Assembly (NCBI GenBank): GCA_029243925.1
Contig: JAQWRC010000148.1
Span: 1-5,424, forward strand
Direction of reading: 5' to 3'
DNA: 5,424 nt
Source: Phycisphaerales bacterium
GTDB taxonomy: Bacteria > Planctomycetota > Phycisphaerae > Phycisphaerales > SM1A02
The notes under the pieces are model-generated. The model was not told where the DNA came from. It saw only the letters and a list, made by a program, of their open reading frames with translations, and did no database searches. Within the stretch, counting starts at the first letter, position 1. Every line of letters starts with the position of its first letter. Positions 1-5,424 of the stretch are shown here, piece by piece. The position numbers and the translations under genes were made by a program.

Positions 1-1
1 C

Positions 2-298
2 GAAGATGGCGGGGCCCGCATTGCCGCCATCGTCGACACCAACGACGGCTTCCGCATTGCCCAGGCGGATCTGGAAATCCGTGGACCGGGCGAGTTTCTC
101 GGGGCTCGCCAGTCCGGCCTGCCTCCGTTCCGCGTCGCAGATTTCCAACGTGACCACGAATTGCTTCGCATGGCGCAACGCGATGCGGCCACGTGGATCG
201 AAGCCGATCCCGAGCTGTCGACTCCGGAACATGCCCTGCTGCGACGTCGTCTGCTCAAGCGATTCCGTGAGGCCGTCGGACTGGTCGACGTGGGGTAG
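2..298 (+). CDS. recG: ATP-dependent DNA helicase RecG, C-terminal fragment (5' end outside window)
   Basis: This is the last 98 codons of a reading frame open from the left edge and ending at TAG 296-298. RecG is a superfamily 2 helicase that remodels stalled replication forks and branch-migrates Holliday junctions in the cytoplasm. The fragment shows the characteristic post-helicase block: TNDGF (fragment residues 13-17), then [18 protein letters not shown] (22-39) and the [13 protein letters not shown] stretch. The RGPGE and RQSG elements match the region after helicase motif VI where the TRG translocation motif lies in RecG; Mfd has a related motif, but the RVADF continuation fits RecG. 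The helicase motifs and the N-terminal wedge domain are outside the window. The stop lies 9 nt before the polX ATG, so the two repair genes may share a transcript. The end looks normal, with no truncation or frameshift. Confidence 0.93.
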   Translation, partial: EDGGARIAAIVDTNDGFRIAQADLEIRGPGEFLGARQSGLPPFRVADFQRDHELLRMAQRDAATWIEADPELSTPEHALLRRRLLKRFREAVGLVDVG

Positions 299-301
299 AA
301 T
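296..301 (+). promoter_or_regulatory. Possible -10 hexamer (TAGAAT) for a leaderless polX transcript
   Basis: TAGAAT matches the TATAAT consensus at 5 of 6 positions and overlaps the recG stop codon. It ends 6 nt before the polX ATG, the spacing expected if transcription starts at or next to the A of the start codon. I see no -35 element resembling TTGACA at 16-18 nt upstream. The only G-rich element before the ATG (GGGG at 292-295) is too far away and a poor anti-SD match. This is a suggestion from position and sequence only; the hexamer could be coincidental because it includes the stop codon. Confidence 0.3.
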
Positions 302-307
302 CACCCT

Positions 308-2047
308 ATGGCCGCCCGCGAAGAACTCATCATCCTGTTCGACGAGATGGGCACTGCGCTGGAGCTGCTCGGCGCCAACGCCTTCAAGGTCAACGCAAAT
401 CGCAAAGTGGCGCGTGTCCTGGAGGACATGACCGAAGATCTGACTCCGCTGGCCGATGATCCGGCGGCACTCCAGAAGTTCGACGGCATCGGCAAGAGCA
501 GCGCAGTGAAGATCTGCGAGTTCCTCACAACCGGACGGATCCAGGACCATCAGGCATTGCTGGAACAACTGCCCGACGGGCTGCTTGAACTGCTCAATGT
601 GCCTGGATTGGGGCCCAAAACGATCCGCAATCTCTGGGAACATGCGGGCGTGGAATCGATCGCCGATCTGGAACAGGCGATCGCCGACGATGCGCTGGGA
701 GACGTGCCACGCCTTGGCAAGAAGACCATTGCGAACATCGCTGATTCGATCGAGTTCATGAAAAAAGCGGGCGAGCGCATGCCCATTGGTCGAGCCCTGC
801 CTTTGGCGGAACGACTCATCGAACATCTGCATGCCAAGGGCGGAGTCGGCCAGGTGGAGTACGCCGGTTCACTGCGTCGTGGACGCGACACCGTCGGCGA
901 CATCAACCTGCTTGCAACCTGTGATGACCCCGCTGGGCTGATTGAGCATTTCCAATCACTGGACGACGTGGACAAGGTCCTGCTCGCCGGTGACACCAAA
1001 TGCTCACTGCGACTGGGGCTCGGCATGCAGGTGGATCTGCGCGTGGTGCCAACCGAAGCATTCGGCGCGGCACTGATGTACTTCACCGGATCAAAGGAAC
1101 ACAACGTCACCCTGCGTGAGCGGGCGATCAAATCCGGCATGCGCCTGAACGAATATGGACTGTTCCCCGATGACGGCCAGGACACGCCTCCACAGGATCG
1201 CGGCATCACCCCGGCGGCCGCCGCAACCGAGCATGACATCTACGCTGCCTTGGATATTCCCTTCCACCCTCCTGAACTTCGCGAAGACCGTGACGAGCTC
1301 GACTCCGTGCCCCCACTGGTGACGATCGAAGACATCAAGGCCGAACTGCATGCGCATACGACGGCCAGTGATGGCCACCTCACGCTCAAGGAACTGGTCG
1401 TGGAAGCCAAACGTCGCGGGTTCCACACGCTGGCGGTCACCGATCACTCACGCAGCAGCGTGCAGGCCAACGGACTTGATGACGACCGCCTGCGACGGCA
1501 CATCGAAGCCATTCGTGAAATCGATGCTGCGACCAAGGGCATCCGGGTACTTGCTGGCAGCGAGGTGGACATCCACGCCGACGGCAGCCTGGACTACGAC
1601 GACCAACTGCTTGCGGAACTCGACATCGTGGTGGCTTCACCGCATGCATCGCTGAAGCAGGATCCGGCAAAGGCCACGGCTCGACTGCTGGCCGCGATCG
1701 CCCATCCACTCGTGCACATCATCGGCCATCCCACTGGACGGATCATCGGCCGTCGGGCGGGGCTGTCGCCTGATCTGCATGCATTGATCGAAGCGGCCCT
1801 GGAGCATGACACGGTGCTGGAAATCAATGCCAATCCCCAGCGACTTGATCTGCGTGACATCCATGTTCGTGCCGCGACGGACGCTGGCTGCCTCCTTGCG
1901 ATCAATACCGACGCCCATACCGATACCCACTTCGACTTCCTACGTTACGGGGTGCTCACCGCCCGAAGAGGCCGTCTTGGGCCCGAGCAGTGCATCAACT
2001 GCTGGCCAGCCAAGCGGCTGCACGCCTGGGTGGCATCCAAACGCTGA
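308..2047 (+). CDS. polX: DNA polymerase/3'-5' exonuclease PolX (family X polymerase with C-terminal PHP domain), with Asp-to-Asn change in the polymerase site
   Basis: The protein has 579 residues, the usual length for bacterial PolX, a cytoplasmic gap-filling base-excision-repair polymerase whose PHP domain supplies Mn-dependent 3'-5' exonuclease, AP-endonuclease or 3'-phosphatase activity in studied homologues. Helix-hairpin-helix motifs lie at about 55-76 (FDGIGKSSA) and 95-114 (VPGLGPKT), with a possible third at 132-144. The palm carries GSLRRG (187-192), then GDIN (197-200), VDLRVV (242-247) and YFTGSKEHN (258-266). The PHP domain (about 343-579) keeps its expected ligands: H348, H350, D355, H380, E419, H446, H474, D535 and H537, plus EINANP and RLDL. 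Family members normally have Asp-x-Asp at 198-200; here it is D198-I-N200 (AAC at 905-907), while D243 is present. Polymerase activity may therefore be weak, with nuclease functions retained; this is inference. The ATG at 308 gives a full N-terminus. It has no good Shine-Dalgarno. Confidence 0.95.
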   Translation: MAAREELIILFDEMGTALELLGANAFKVNANRKVARVLEDMTEDLTPLADDPAALQKFDGIGKSSAVKICEFLTTGRIQDHQALLEQLPDGLLELLNVPGLGPKTIRNLWEHAGVESIADLEQAIADDALGDVPRLGKKTIANIADSIEFMKKAGERMPIGRALPLAERLIEHLHAKGGVGQVEYAGSLRRGRDTVGDINLLATCDDPAGLIEHFQSLDDVDKVLLAGDTKCSLRLGLGMQVDLRVVPTEAFGAALMYFTGSKEHNVTLRERAIKSGMRLNEYGLFPDDGQDTPPQDRGITPAAAATEHDIYAALDIPFHPPELREDRDELDSVPPLVTIEDIKAELHAHTTASDGHLTLKELVVEAKRRGFHTLAVTDHSRSSVQANGLDDDRLRRHIEAIREIDAATKGIRVLAGSEVDIHADGSLDYDDQLLAELDIVVASPHASLKQDPAKATARLLAAIAHPLVHIIGHPTGRIIGRRAGLSPDLHALIEAALEHDTVLEINANPQRLDLRDIHVRAATDAGCLLAINTDAHTDTHFDFLRYGVLTARRGRLGPEQCINCWPAKRLHAWVASKR

Positions 2048-2071
2048 TCGCAGATCTTCCCTCTGACGAGG

Positions 2072-2077
2072 TACACT
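2072..2077 (+). promoter_or_regulatory. Possible -10 hexamer (TACACT) upstream of ffh
   Basis: TACACT fits the loose TAnnnT -10 pattern. It lies in the 40-nt polX-ffh gap and ends 10 nt before the ffh ATG, so a transcript from it would have only a few nucleotides of leader. No TTGACA-like -35 is visible at 16-18 nt upstream. The nearest purine-rich element, GAGG at 2068-2071, is 16 nt from the ATG, too far for a standard ribosome binding site. ffh could instead be read through from polX. Confidence 0.25.
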
Positions 2078-2087
2078 GACGACTTCC

Positions 2088-3599
2088 ATGTTCGACACGC
2101 TCTCTGACAAACTCGGTTCCGCCTTCACGAAACTCTCTGGTCGTGGCCGCATCACCGAAGCCAACGTCAAGGAGGCCATGGGCGAGGTCCGCACGGCGCT
2201 GCTTGAAGCGGACGTGCAGTTGGAGGTGGTCGAGAACTTCTGCGAAGGCGTGATGCTCGATGCCGTTGGTCGCGATGTGACCAAGAGCCTCAAGCCCGGC
2301 CAGCAGATGATCGGCATCTGCCAGGAACACCTGACGACGTTGATGGGCGAGACGGGCGCGGAGCTGTTCTTCGTCGACCCGGGCCCCACCGTCATCATGC
2401 TTTGCGGCCTGCAGGGCACAGGCAAGACGACGACCTGCGGCAAGTTGGCTGCGTGGATGAAACAGCGAGGCAAGAAGACGCTGGTGGCCGCAGCAGACCT
2501 GCAGCGCCCCGCGGCAGTTGCACAGCTTGAACGCGTCGTTCAAGACGTACGGGAGAATGCCAAAGGCAATGCCTCGGTGGACTTCCATGGCGAACCTGAC
2601 AAGTGTGGCGAACACGGCACGGCTGTCGGCGCCGCCGTCGAAGTGTGCATCAACGCGATGCGCAAGGCCCGGGCCGAACGTCACGATGTATTGATTCTCG
2701 ATACCGCTGGCCGCCTGCACGTCGACGACGAGTTGATGGACGAACTGCATGGAATCCAGCGGGCGGTGCAGCCGCATCAGATCCTGCTCGTGGTGGATGC
2801 GATGGTCGGCCAGGACGCGGTGCATTCGGCCAAGGCGTTCCACGACCGCCTGTCGATGGACGGCGTGATCCTCACCAAACTCGACTCGGACACCCGCGGT
2901 GGCGCGGCGTTGTCCGTTCGCGAAGTCACTGGCGCTCCGATTCTGTTCATCGGCACCGGTGAAAAGGCCGACGCCCTGGAAGCGTTCCACCCCGAACGAA
3001 TGGCCGGTCGCATCCTCGGCATGGGCGATGTGGTCTCGCTGGTGGAGAAAGCCCAGGACGAGGTCGACGAGGCCGAAGCCGAAGAACTGGCCGAAAAGAT
3101 GATGAAGGGCGAGTTCTCGATGAACGACTTCATCAAGCAGCTCAAGTCGATCCGTCGGATGGGCTCGATGAAATCAATCCTCGGCATGCTCCCCGGAGTC
3201 GGCAAGGCGATCCGCAACATGGACGTCGACGAATCGCACCTTGATCGCCTCGAGGCGATGGTTGGTTCGATGACGTCCAAGGAACGCGAGGACGTCGGCC
3301 TGATCAACAAGTCCCGCATCCGACGGATCTCACGCGGCTCGGGCACCTCCAACACCGACGTGAACAAACTCATCAAGCAGTTCGGGATGATGAAAAAGAT
3401 GACTGGCCAGATGGCCGGCATGGGCATGCTTGGCAAGATGAAGGCCATGAAGGATGCCGGCGCCGATCCTGAATCAGCTATGGCTGGCATGGGCATGCCG
3501 GACATGGGCGCAATGGCCGCCGGACTCGGCCGTGGTGGCAAGAGCACCAAGACCAGCAGCGTCAAGAAGAAGTTCAAGCAGCGCAAGAAGCGGAAGTAA
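2088..3599 (+). CDS. ffh: Signal recognition particle protein Ffh (SRP54 homologue)
   Basis: The product is a 503-residue SRP GTPase that binds 4.5S/SRP RNA and the signal sequences of nascent membrane proteins, and docks with FtsY at the membrane. An N-terminal helical domain (1-95) precedes the G domain: P-loop GLQGTGKTT (107-115), DLQRPAA (137-143, where DTYRPAA is usual), DTAGRL (205-210), TKLDSDTRGG (263-272) and GTGEK (289-293). The Met-rich M domain (about 330-503) has the RNA-binding SRIRRISRGSGTS (409-421) followed by DVNKLIKQF. The tail is longer than the minimal M domain, with a duplicated MAGMGM motif (442-447 and 465-470), a Gly-rich stretch and a basic end (KKKFKQRKKRK). The frame is intact and all GTPase motifs are present. 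The start gives the usual MF-x-x-L-S-D-K-L N-terminus. It converges on the multicopper oxidase gene, with the stop codons 18 nt apart. Confidence 0.97.
   Translation: MFDTLSDKLGSAFTKLSGRGRITEANVKEAMGEVRTALLEADVQLEVVENFCEGVMLDAVGRDVTKSLKPGQQMIGICQEHLTTLMGETGAELFFVDPGPTVIMLCGLQGTGKTTTCGKLAAWMKQRGKKTLVAAADLQRPAAVAQLERVVQDVRENAKGNASVDFHGEPDKCGEHGTAVGAAVEVCINAMRKARAERHDVLILDTAGRLHVDDELMDELHGIQRAVQPHQILLVVDAMVGQDAVHSAKAFHDRLSMDGVILTKLDSDTRGGAALSVREVTGAPILFIGTGEKADALEAFHPERMAGRILGMGDVVSLVEKAQDEVDEAEAEELAEKMMKGEFSMNDFIKQLKSIRRMGSMKSILGMLPGVGKAIRNMDVDESHLDRLEAMVGSMTSKEREDVGLINKSRIRRISRGSGTSNTDVNKLIKQFGMMKKMTGQMAGMGMLGKMKAMKDAGADPESAMAGMGMPDMGAMAAGLGRGGKSTKTSSVKKKFKQRKKRK
3411..3498 (+). repeat. Short internal duplication in the ffh M-domain tail
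   Basis: Nineteen-nucleotide units at 3411-3429 and 3480-3498 differ at one position (ATGGC[C/T]GGCATGGGCATGC) and both encode Met-Ala-Gly-Met-Gly-Met in the ffh frame. They are 23 codons apart. A small internal duplication or low-complexity expansion of the Met/Gly-rich C-terminal tail would explain this; convergent low complexity is also possible. Confidence 0.5.
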
Positions 3600-3604
3600 T
3601 CCGC
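3590..3604. terminator. Weak hairpin at the ffh / multicopper oxidase convergence
   Basis: GCGGA (3590-3594) pairs perfectly with TCCGC (3600-3604) around a 5-nt loop that contains part of the ffh stop codon. An alternative pairing is AGCGG (3589-3593) with CCGCT (3606-3610). There is no T-tract on either side, so it is not a classical intrinsic terminator. Its position between two convergent stop codons is where a bidirectional terminator would be expected. Confidence 0.25.
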
Positions 3605-3617
3605 CCCGCTCTGATCC

Positions 3618-5135
3618 TCACACCACGTACTCGAACTTGCGGGCCATGCCGGCCGCAAGGTGGTACAGGTTGTGGCAGTGGAAGAACCAGTGCCCGGGAT
3701 TGTCAGCGTAGAACTCGATGTCGACCTTCTCACCTGGTCCGACGGCAACGGTGTCCTTGAGCGGGCAGTGCGTCTCGTCCCATGCGCCGGGCTTGGAGAG
3801 CAGCCGGTAGAAGTGCCCATGCAGATGCATCGGGTGGTACATCATCGTCGAGTTGGTAAACCGGATGCGAACGCGATCGCCGTAGTTGATGCGAAGCGGA
3901 CCGGCATCGCCTTCAGGGACGAACATCTCCGGGTAATACTCGCCGGCCATCGACCAGAGGTAGCGCTTCATCTTGCCGCCAAGTTCAATCTCGAACGTCT
4001 TGACCGGGCCTTCAGGCAACTGCGTCGGATATGGCGACTTGAGTGCCGCGTAGTCGGCCGATCCACCGGAGCGTCCGGCCCAGGCCGGCATAGCGGGAGA
4101 CGGTTTCTTGGACGCACCCTTCGTGTGCAGCACACCAGCGACCTTGCGAGTCGTGCCCAATGCCGCGGCGTTGAGCGTGAATGATCCGGACTTCTTGATC
4201 GTCACCAGCACGTCGTAGCGCTCGGCAATGGCGACGACGACGTTGCCGGCCTTCGTCGGCACCACCGGCTGGCCGTCGGCGGTGATGATCTCCATCTCAT
4301 GGTCTTCGAGTTGTACGCGGAAGAACGTGGCCGTCGAGCCGTTGATCAGTCGCAGACGCAATCGATCACCCTGCTTGACCTGCATGGTCCACGGATCGTC
4401 GACTGACTTCCCGTTCATCAGGTAGCCCGGATAGTTCACGTCGATGTTGAACGGTTTGGTACCGGGGAACGGTTCGCCGCCGGGCACCGGCGTCTTGACC
4501 GCATCGGTCTGCGGCTGCTCGTTGCGGATCTGGGGAATGATGCCCTCGGGCGATTGATCGAGCCAATCGGTCAGGAAGACGGTGATGTCCTTGTCGTAGT
4601 CGTAGGCCGGCCGGGCCTCCTCGATGACATACGGACCGCGGAGTCCCTGCTGTTCCTGCAGGCCATAGTGCGAGTGGTACCAGTACGAGCCGGACTGAAC
4701 GATCGGGTATTCGATGAAGACCGACTGCCGAGGTCCGATTGGATACTGTGTGATCTCGGGCACGCCGTCCATGTAGTTGGGCACGAGCAGACCGTGCCAG
4801 TGCACAGTGCAAGGGATCTGCATGGTGTTGTTCACAAGCACTCGGAACATGTCGCCTTCGGTGTAGCGAATCTCGGTGCCGGGATCGGTCCCGTTGACGA
4901 GGATCGCATCCGTCGGTGTTCCCAGCGGCGCAATGGTCTTCTGCTCGATGTTGAACACGTAGTCGGGTTTTGGCGCTGCGGGCATGCGCCCGGGCCTTTG
5001 ATCGGTTGCCGGTGGAACTGATTTGACCGGCTGTGCTCCTGTGCGTCCGAGCAGGGCAAGTGGCGTCATCGCGCCGACGGCGGCGATCGCAGCGCGGCGG
5101 GACGGGCGGGATGAATCGGTCGGCAAGGTCTCCAT
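3618..5135 (-). CDS. Tat-exported three-domain multicopper oxidase (CopA/PcoA- or laccase-like)
   Basis: This 505-residue periplasmic copper enzyme belongs to the family that oxidises Cu(I), phenols or similar substrates and reduces O2 to water. All four copper-ligand motifs are present: HWHG (112-115), HSH (154-156), HPMHLHGH (434-441) and HCHNLYHLAAGM (486-497). These supply type 1 ligands H434, C487, H492 and axial M497, and type 2/3 ligands H112, H114, H154, H156, H437, H439, H486 and H488. Cupredoxin domains span about 55-175, 180-335 and 375-505. A Tat-like signal, PSRRAAIAAVG (11-21), precedes a hydrophobic stretch to about residue 30; the usual Phe and Lys of the motif are missing. 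The ATG at 5135 is preferred because GGAG lies 8 nt upstream and the twin arginines fall near the N-terminus; a longer frame from 5222 would bury them. HWHGLLVP and GSYWYHSH resemble CopA/PcoA, but its Met-rich copper-binding repeats are absent. The substrate cannot be told from sequence. Confidence 0.94.
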   Translation of the reverse strand: METLPTDSSRPSRRAAIAAVGAMTPLALLGRTGAQPVKSVPPATDQRPGRMPAAPKPDYVFNIEQKTIAPLGTPTDAILVNGTDPGTEIRYTEGDMFRVLVNNTMQIPCTVHWHGLLVPNYMDGVPEITQYPIGPRQSVFIEYPIVQSGSYWYHSHYGLQEQQGLRGPYVIEEARPAYDYDKDITVFLTDWLDQSPEGIIPQIRNEQPQTDAVKTPVPGGEPFPGTKPFNIDVNYPGYLMNGKSVDDPWTMQVKQGDRLRLRLINGSTATFFRVQLEDHEMEIITADGQPVVPTKAGNVVVAIAERYDVLVTIKKSGSFTLNAAALGTTRKVAGVLHTKGASKKPSPAMPAWAGRSGGSADYAALKSPYPTQLPEGPVKTFEIELGGKMKRYLWSMAGEYYPEMFVPEGDAGPLRINYGDRVRIRFTNSTMMYHPMHLHGHFYRLLSKPGAWDETHCPLKDTVAVGPGEKVDIEFYADNPGHWFFHCHNLYHLAAGMARKFEYVV

Positions 5136-5143
5136 GGGCGGAT

Positions 5144-5147
5144 CTCC
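5144..5147 (-). promoter_or_regulatory. Ribosome binding site of the multicopper oxidase (GGAG)
   Basis: On the minus strand GGAG is followed by 8 nt and then the ATG at 5135. This is a standard Shine-Dalgarno with good spacing. It decides the start in favour of 5135 rather than the upstream ATG at 5222, which has no such site and would add 29 residues ahead of the Tat signal. Confidence 0.75.
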
Positions 5148-5174
5148 AAAGGCAGGTGGCCTAGTCGTGTGACA

Positions 5175-5197
5175 AGCATACTCGTATTGCAAAGCAA
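5175..5197 (-). promoter_or_regulatory. Candidate promoter/operator region of the multicopper oxidase
   Basis: On the minus strand TATGCT (5175-5180) is the best -10-like hexamer upstream of the oxidase; it would give a leader of about 30 nt containing the GGAG site. No good -35 is visible 17 nt upstream. The hexamer overlaps an inverted repeat ATAC-TC-GTAT (5178-5187), and next to it is a second dyad, TTGC-AAA-GCAA (5187-5197). Such dyads at a -10 could bind a regulator. They do not match the CopY, CsoR or CueR operator patterns I know. Both are short and could be chance. Confidence 0.3.
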
Positions 5198-5247
5198 CCC
5201 ATTGGCAGACTTCATTCGGCACAAGGATGCAGTGGTTTGCGTTGATT

Positions 5248-5263
5248 CACGCCAGGTGGCGTG
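5248..5263. repeat. Perfect inverted repeat in the intergenic region upstream of the oxidase
   Basis: CACGCC (5248-5253) and GGCGTG (5258-5263) are perfect complements around AGGT. The stem can extend by a T-G wobble (5247/5264) and a T-A pair (5246/5265) to 8 pairs. It lies about 113 nt upstream of the oxidase start and downstream of the hairpin that follows the neighbouring gene. It could be a regulator site, part of the leader of the oxidase mRNA, or a second stem of the upstream terminator. Confidence 0.45.
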
Positions 5264-5287
5264 GAGTTCAGAACCGCCAATGAACAA

Positions 5288-5307
5288 CCCCGCACCGAGG
5301 CGCGGGG
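5288..5307 (-). terminator. GC-rich hairpin, probable terminator of the dockerin-bearing gene
   Basis: CCCCGC (5288-5293) pairs with GCGGGG (5302-5307); an inner C-G pair beyond an A/C mismatch can close a CGAG loop. On the minus strand it begins about 31 nt after the TAA of the upstream gene and is followed by TTGTTCATT, a weak T-rich run. On the plus strand it is followed by a looser T-rich run (GTCGTTTCTT), but no plus-strand gene ends here. Termination of the minus-strand gene is the simplest reading. Confidence 0.55.
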
Positions 5308-5338
5308 CTGTGTCGTTTCTTACGTGTGGAATGACGTG

Positions 5339-5424
5339 TTATTCGTTGCACGCCCCCCAGTTGCCGATGACCTCCAGGAGATCCATCACGTCGACCCAAC
5401 CGTCACGGTTGATGTCGCCAGCGG
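5339..5424 (-). CDS. C-terminal end of a dockerin-like (EF-hand loop) protein, 5' part outside window
   Basis: The last 27 codons of a minus-strand frame run from the right edge to TAA at 5339-5341, a piece too short for routine ORF calling. It encodes an EF-hand-type calcium loop, DINRDGWVDVMD, with acidic or Asn residues at loop positions 1, 3, 5, 9 and 12 and Gly at 6, then LLEVIGNWGACNE. This is the dockerin type I repeat pattern (G-D-x-N-x-D-G-x-x-D-x-x-D-L-L) found at the very C-terminus of many secreted planctomycete proteins, especially in Phycisphaerae, where the Trp-Gly-x-Cys ending is common. The main domain and its function cannot be seen. The protein is probably exported, by analogy. 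The gene is co-oriented with the oxidase but separated from it by a hairpin and about 200 nt, so the two are likely separate transcripts. Confidence 0.8.
   Translation of the reverse strand, partial: AGDINRDGWVDVMDLLEVIGNWGACNE

Larger units (their letters stand above)
5136..5338. other. Intergenic region between the dockerin-bearing gene and the multicopper oxidase
   Basis: This 203-nt stretch has no credible gene. From right to left it holds the GC-rich hairpin after the upstream gene, a perfect 6-bp inverted repeat, two short dyads around a -10-like hexamer, and the GGAG site of the oxidase. The octamer CAGGTGGC occurs at both 5153-5160 and 5253-5260, exactly 100 nt apart; with only 8 matching bases this may be chance. 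Confidence 0.6.

Noticed and set aside
6..431. 141-codon plus-strand frame overlapping recG and polX
   Set aside because: It is out of frame with both real genes, crosses their junction and has no family resemblance; it is a by-product of GC-rich codon usage.
1995..2990. 331-codon minus-strand frame opposite ffh and the end of polX
   Set aside because: It is antisense to strongly conserved genes and has no recognisable motif or conserved composition; long antisense frames are common in GC-rich genes.
2777..3820. 347-codon minus-strand frame opposite ffh and the oxidase 3' end
   Set aside because: The translation is Ser/Arg/Pro-rich low-complexity material typical of antisense reading, and it overlaps the oxidase in a different frame.
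3660..4184. 174-codon plus-strand frame opposite the oxidase
   Set aside because: It is antisense to copper-ligand motifs of the real gene and has no independent evidence of coding.
5136..5222. N-terminal extension of the oxidase to the ATG at 5222 (534 residues)
   Set aside because: The extension has no Shine-Dalgarno, looks non-coding, covers the likely promoter, and would place the Tat signal 29 residues inside the protein. The ATG at 5135 has GGAG at 8 nt.
5153..5260. CAGGTGGC direct repeat exactly 100 nt apart as attachment or insertion footprint
   Set aside because: Only 8 bases match, there is no element between them, and the intervening sequence is an ordinary intergenic region.
3618..5424. 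Copper-resistance operon or mobile metal-resistance island
   Set aside because: Only one copper gene is visible, the upstream gene is a dockerin-type protein behind a hairpin, and there are no transposase, integrase or flanking repeat sequences.

Overview
The window looks like chromosomal DNA from a planctomycete, most likely a Phycisphaerae-type bacterium. This is inferred from three things: GC-rich sequence, a C-terminal dockerin-like calcium loop ending in a short Trp-Gly-Ala-Cys tail (very common on secreted proteins of that group), and an Ffh with a Met/Gly-rich, strongly basic tail. No ribosomal RNA or other direct taxonomic marker is present, so the assignment is tentative.

Left part (2-3599, + strand): three housekeeping genes run head to tail. 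First is the 3' end of recG (branch-migration helicase), then a complete bacterial PolX (family X DNA polymerase fused to a PHP nuclease domain), then a complete ffh (protein subunit of the signal recognition particle). The recG-polX gap is 9 nt and the polX-ffh gap is 40 nt. recG and polX are both DNA repair genes and may be co-transcribed. Neither polX nor ffh has a convincing Shine-Dalgarno, and each has a TAnnnT hexamer just before its ATG, so leaderless or near-leaderless transcripts are possible.

Right part (3618-5424, - strand): a complete Tat-exported three-domain multicopper oxidase converges on ffh with only 17-18 nt between the stop codons. Unlike polX and ffh it has a clear GGAG ribosome binding site, which favours an internal ATG at 5135 over the longest open frame. 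Upstream of it is a roughly 200-nt intergenic region with several inverted repeats and a GC-rich hairpin. Beyond that lies the last 27 codons of another - strand gene encoding a dockerin-like C-terminus.

The most notable observation is in PolX. The second of the two paired metal-binding aspartates of the polymerase palm (Asp-x-Asp) is Asn (Asp-Ile-Asn, residues 198-200), while the third aspartate and all recognisable PHP metal ligands are intact. This suggests a PolX whose polymerase site may be weakened while its nuclease domain is retained. I see no mobile element, CRISPR array, tRNA or rRNA, and no clear evidence of a novel multi-gene system.
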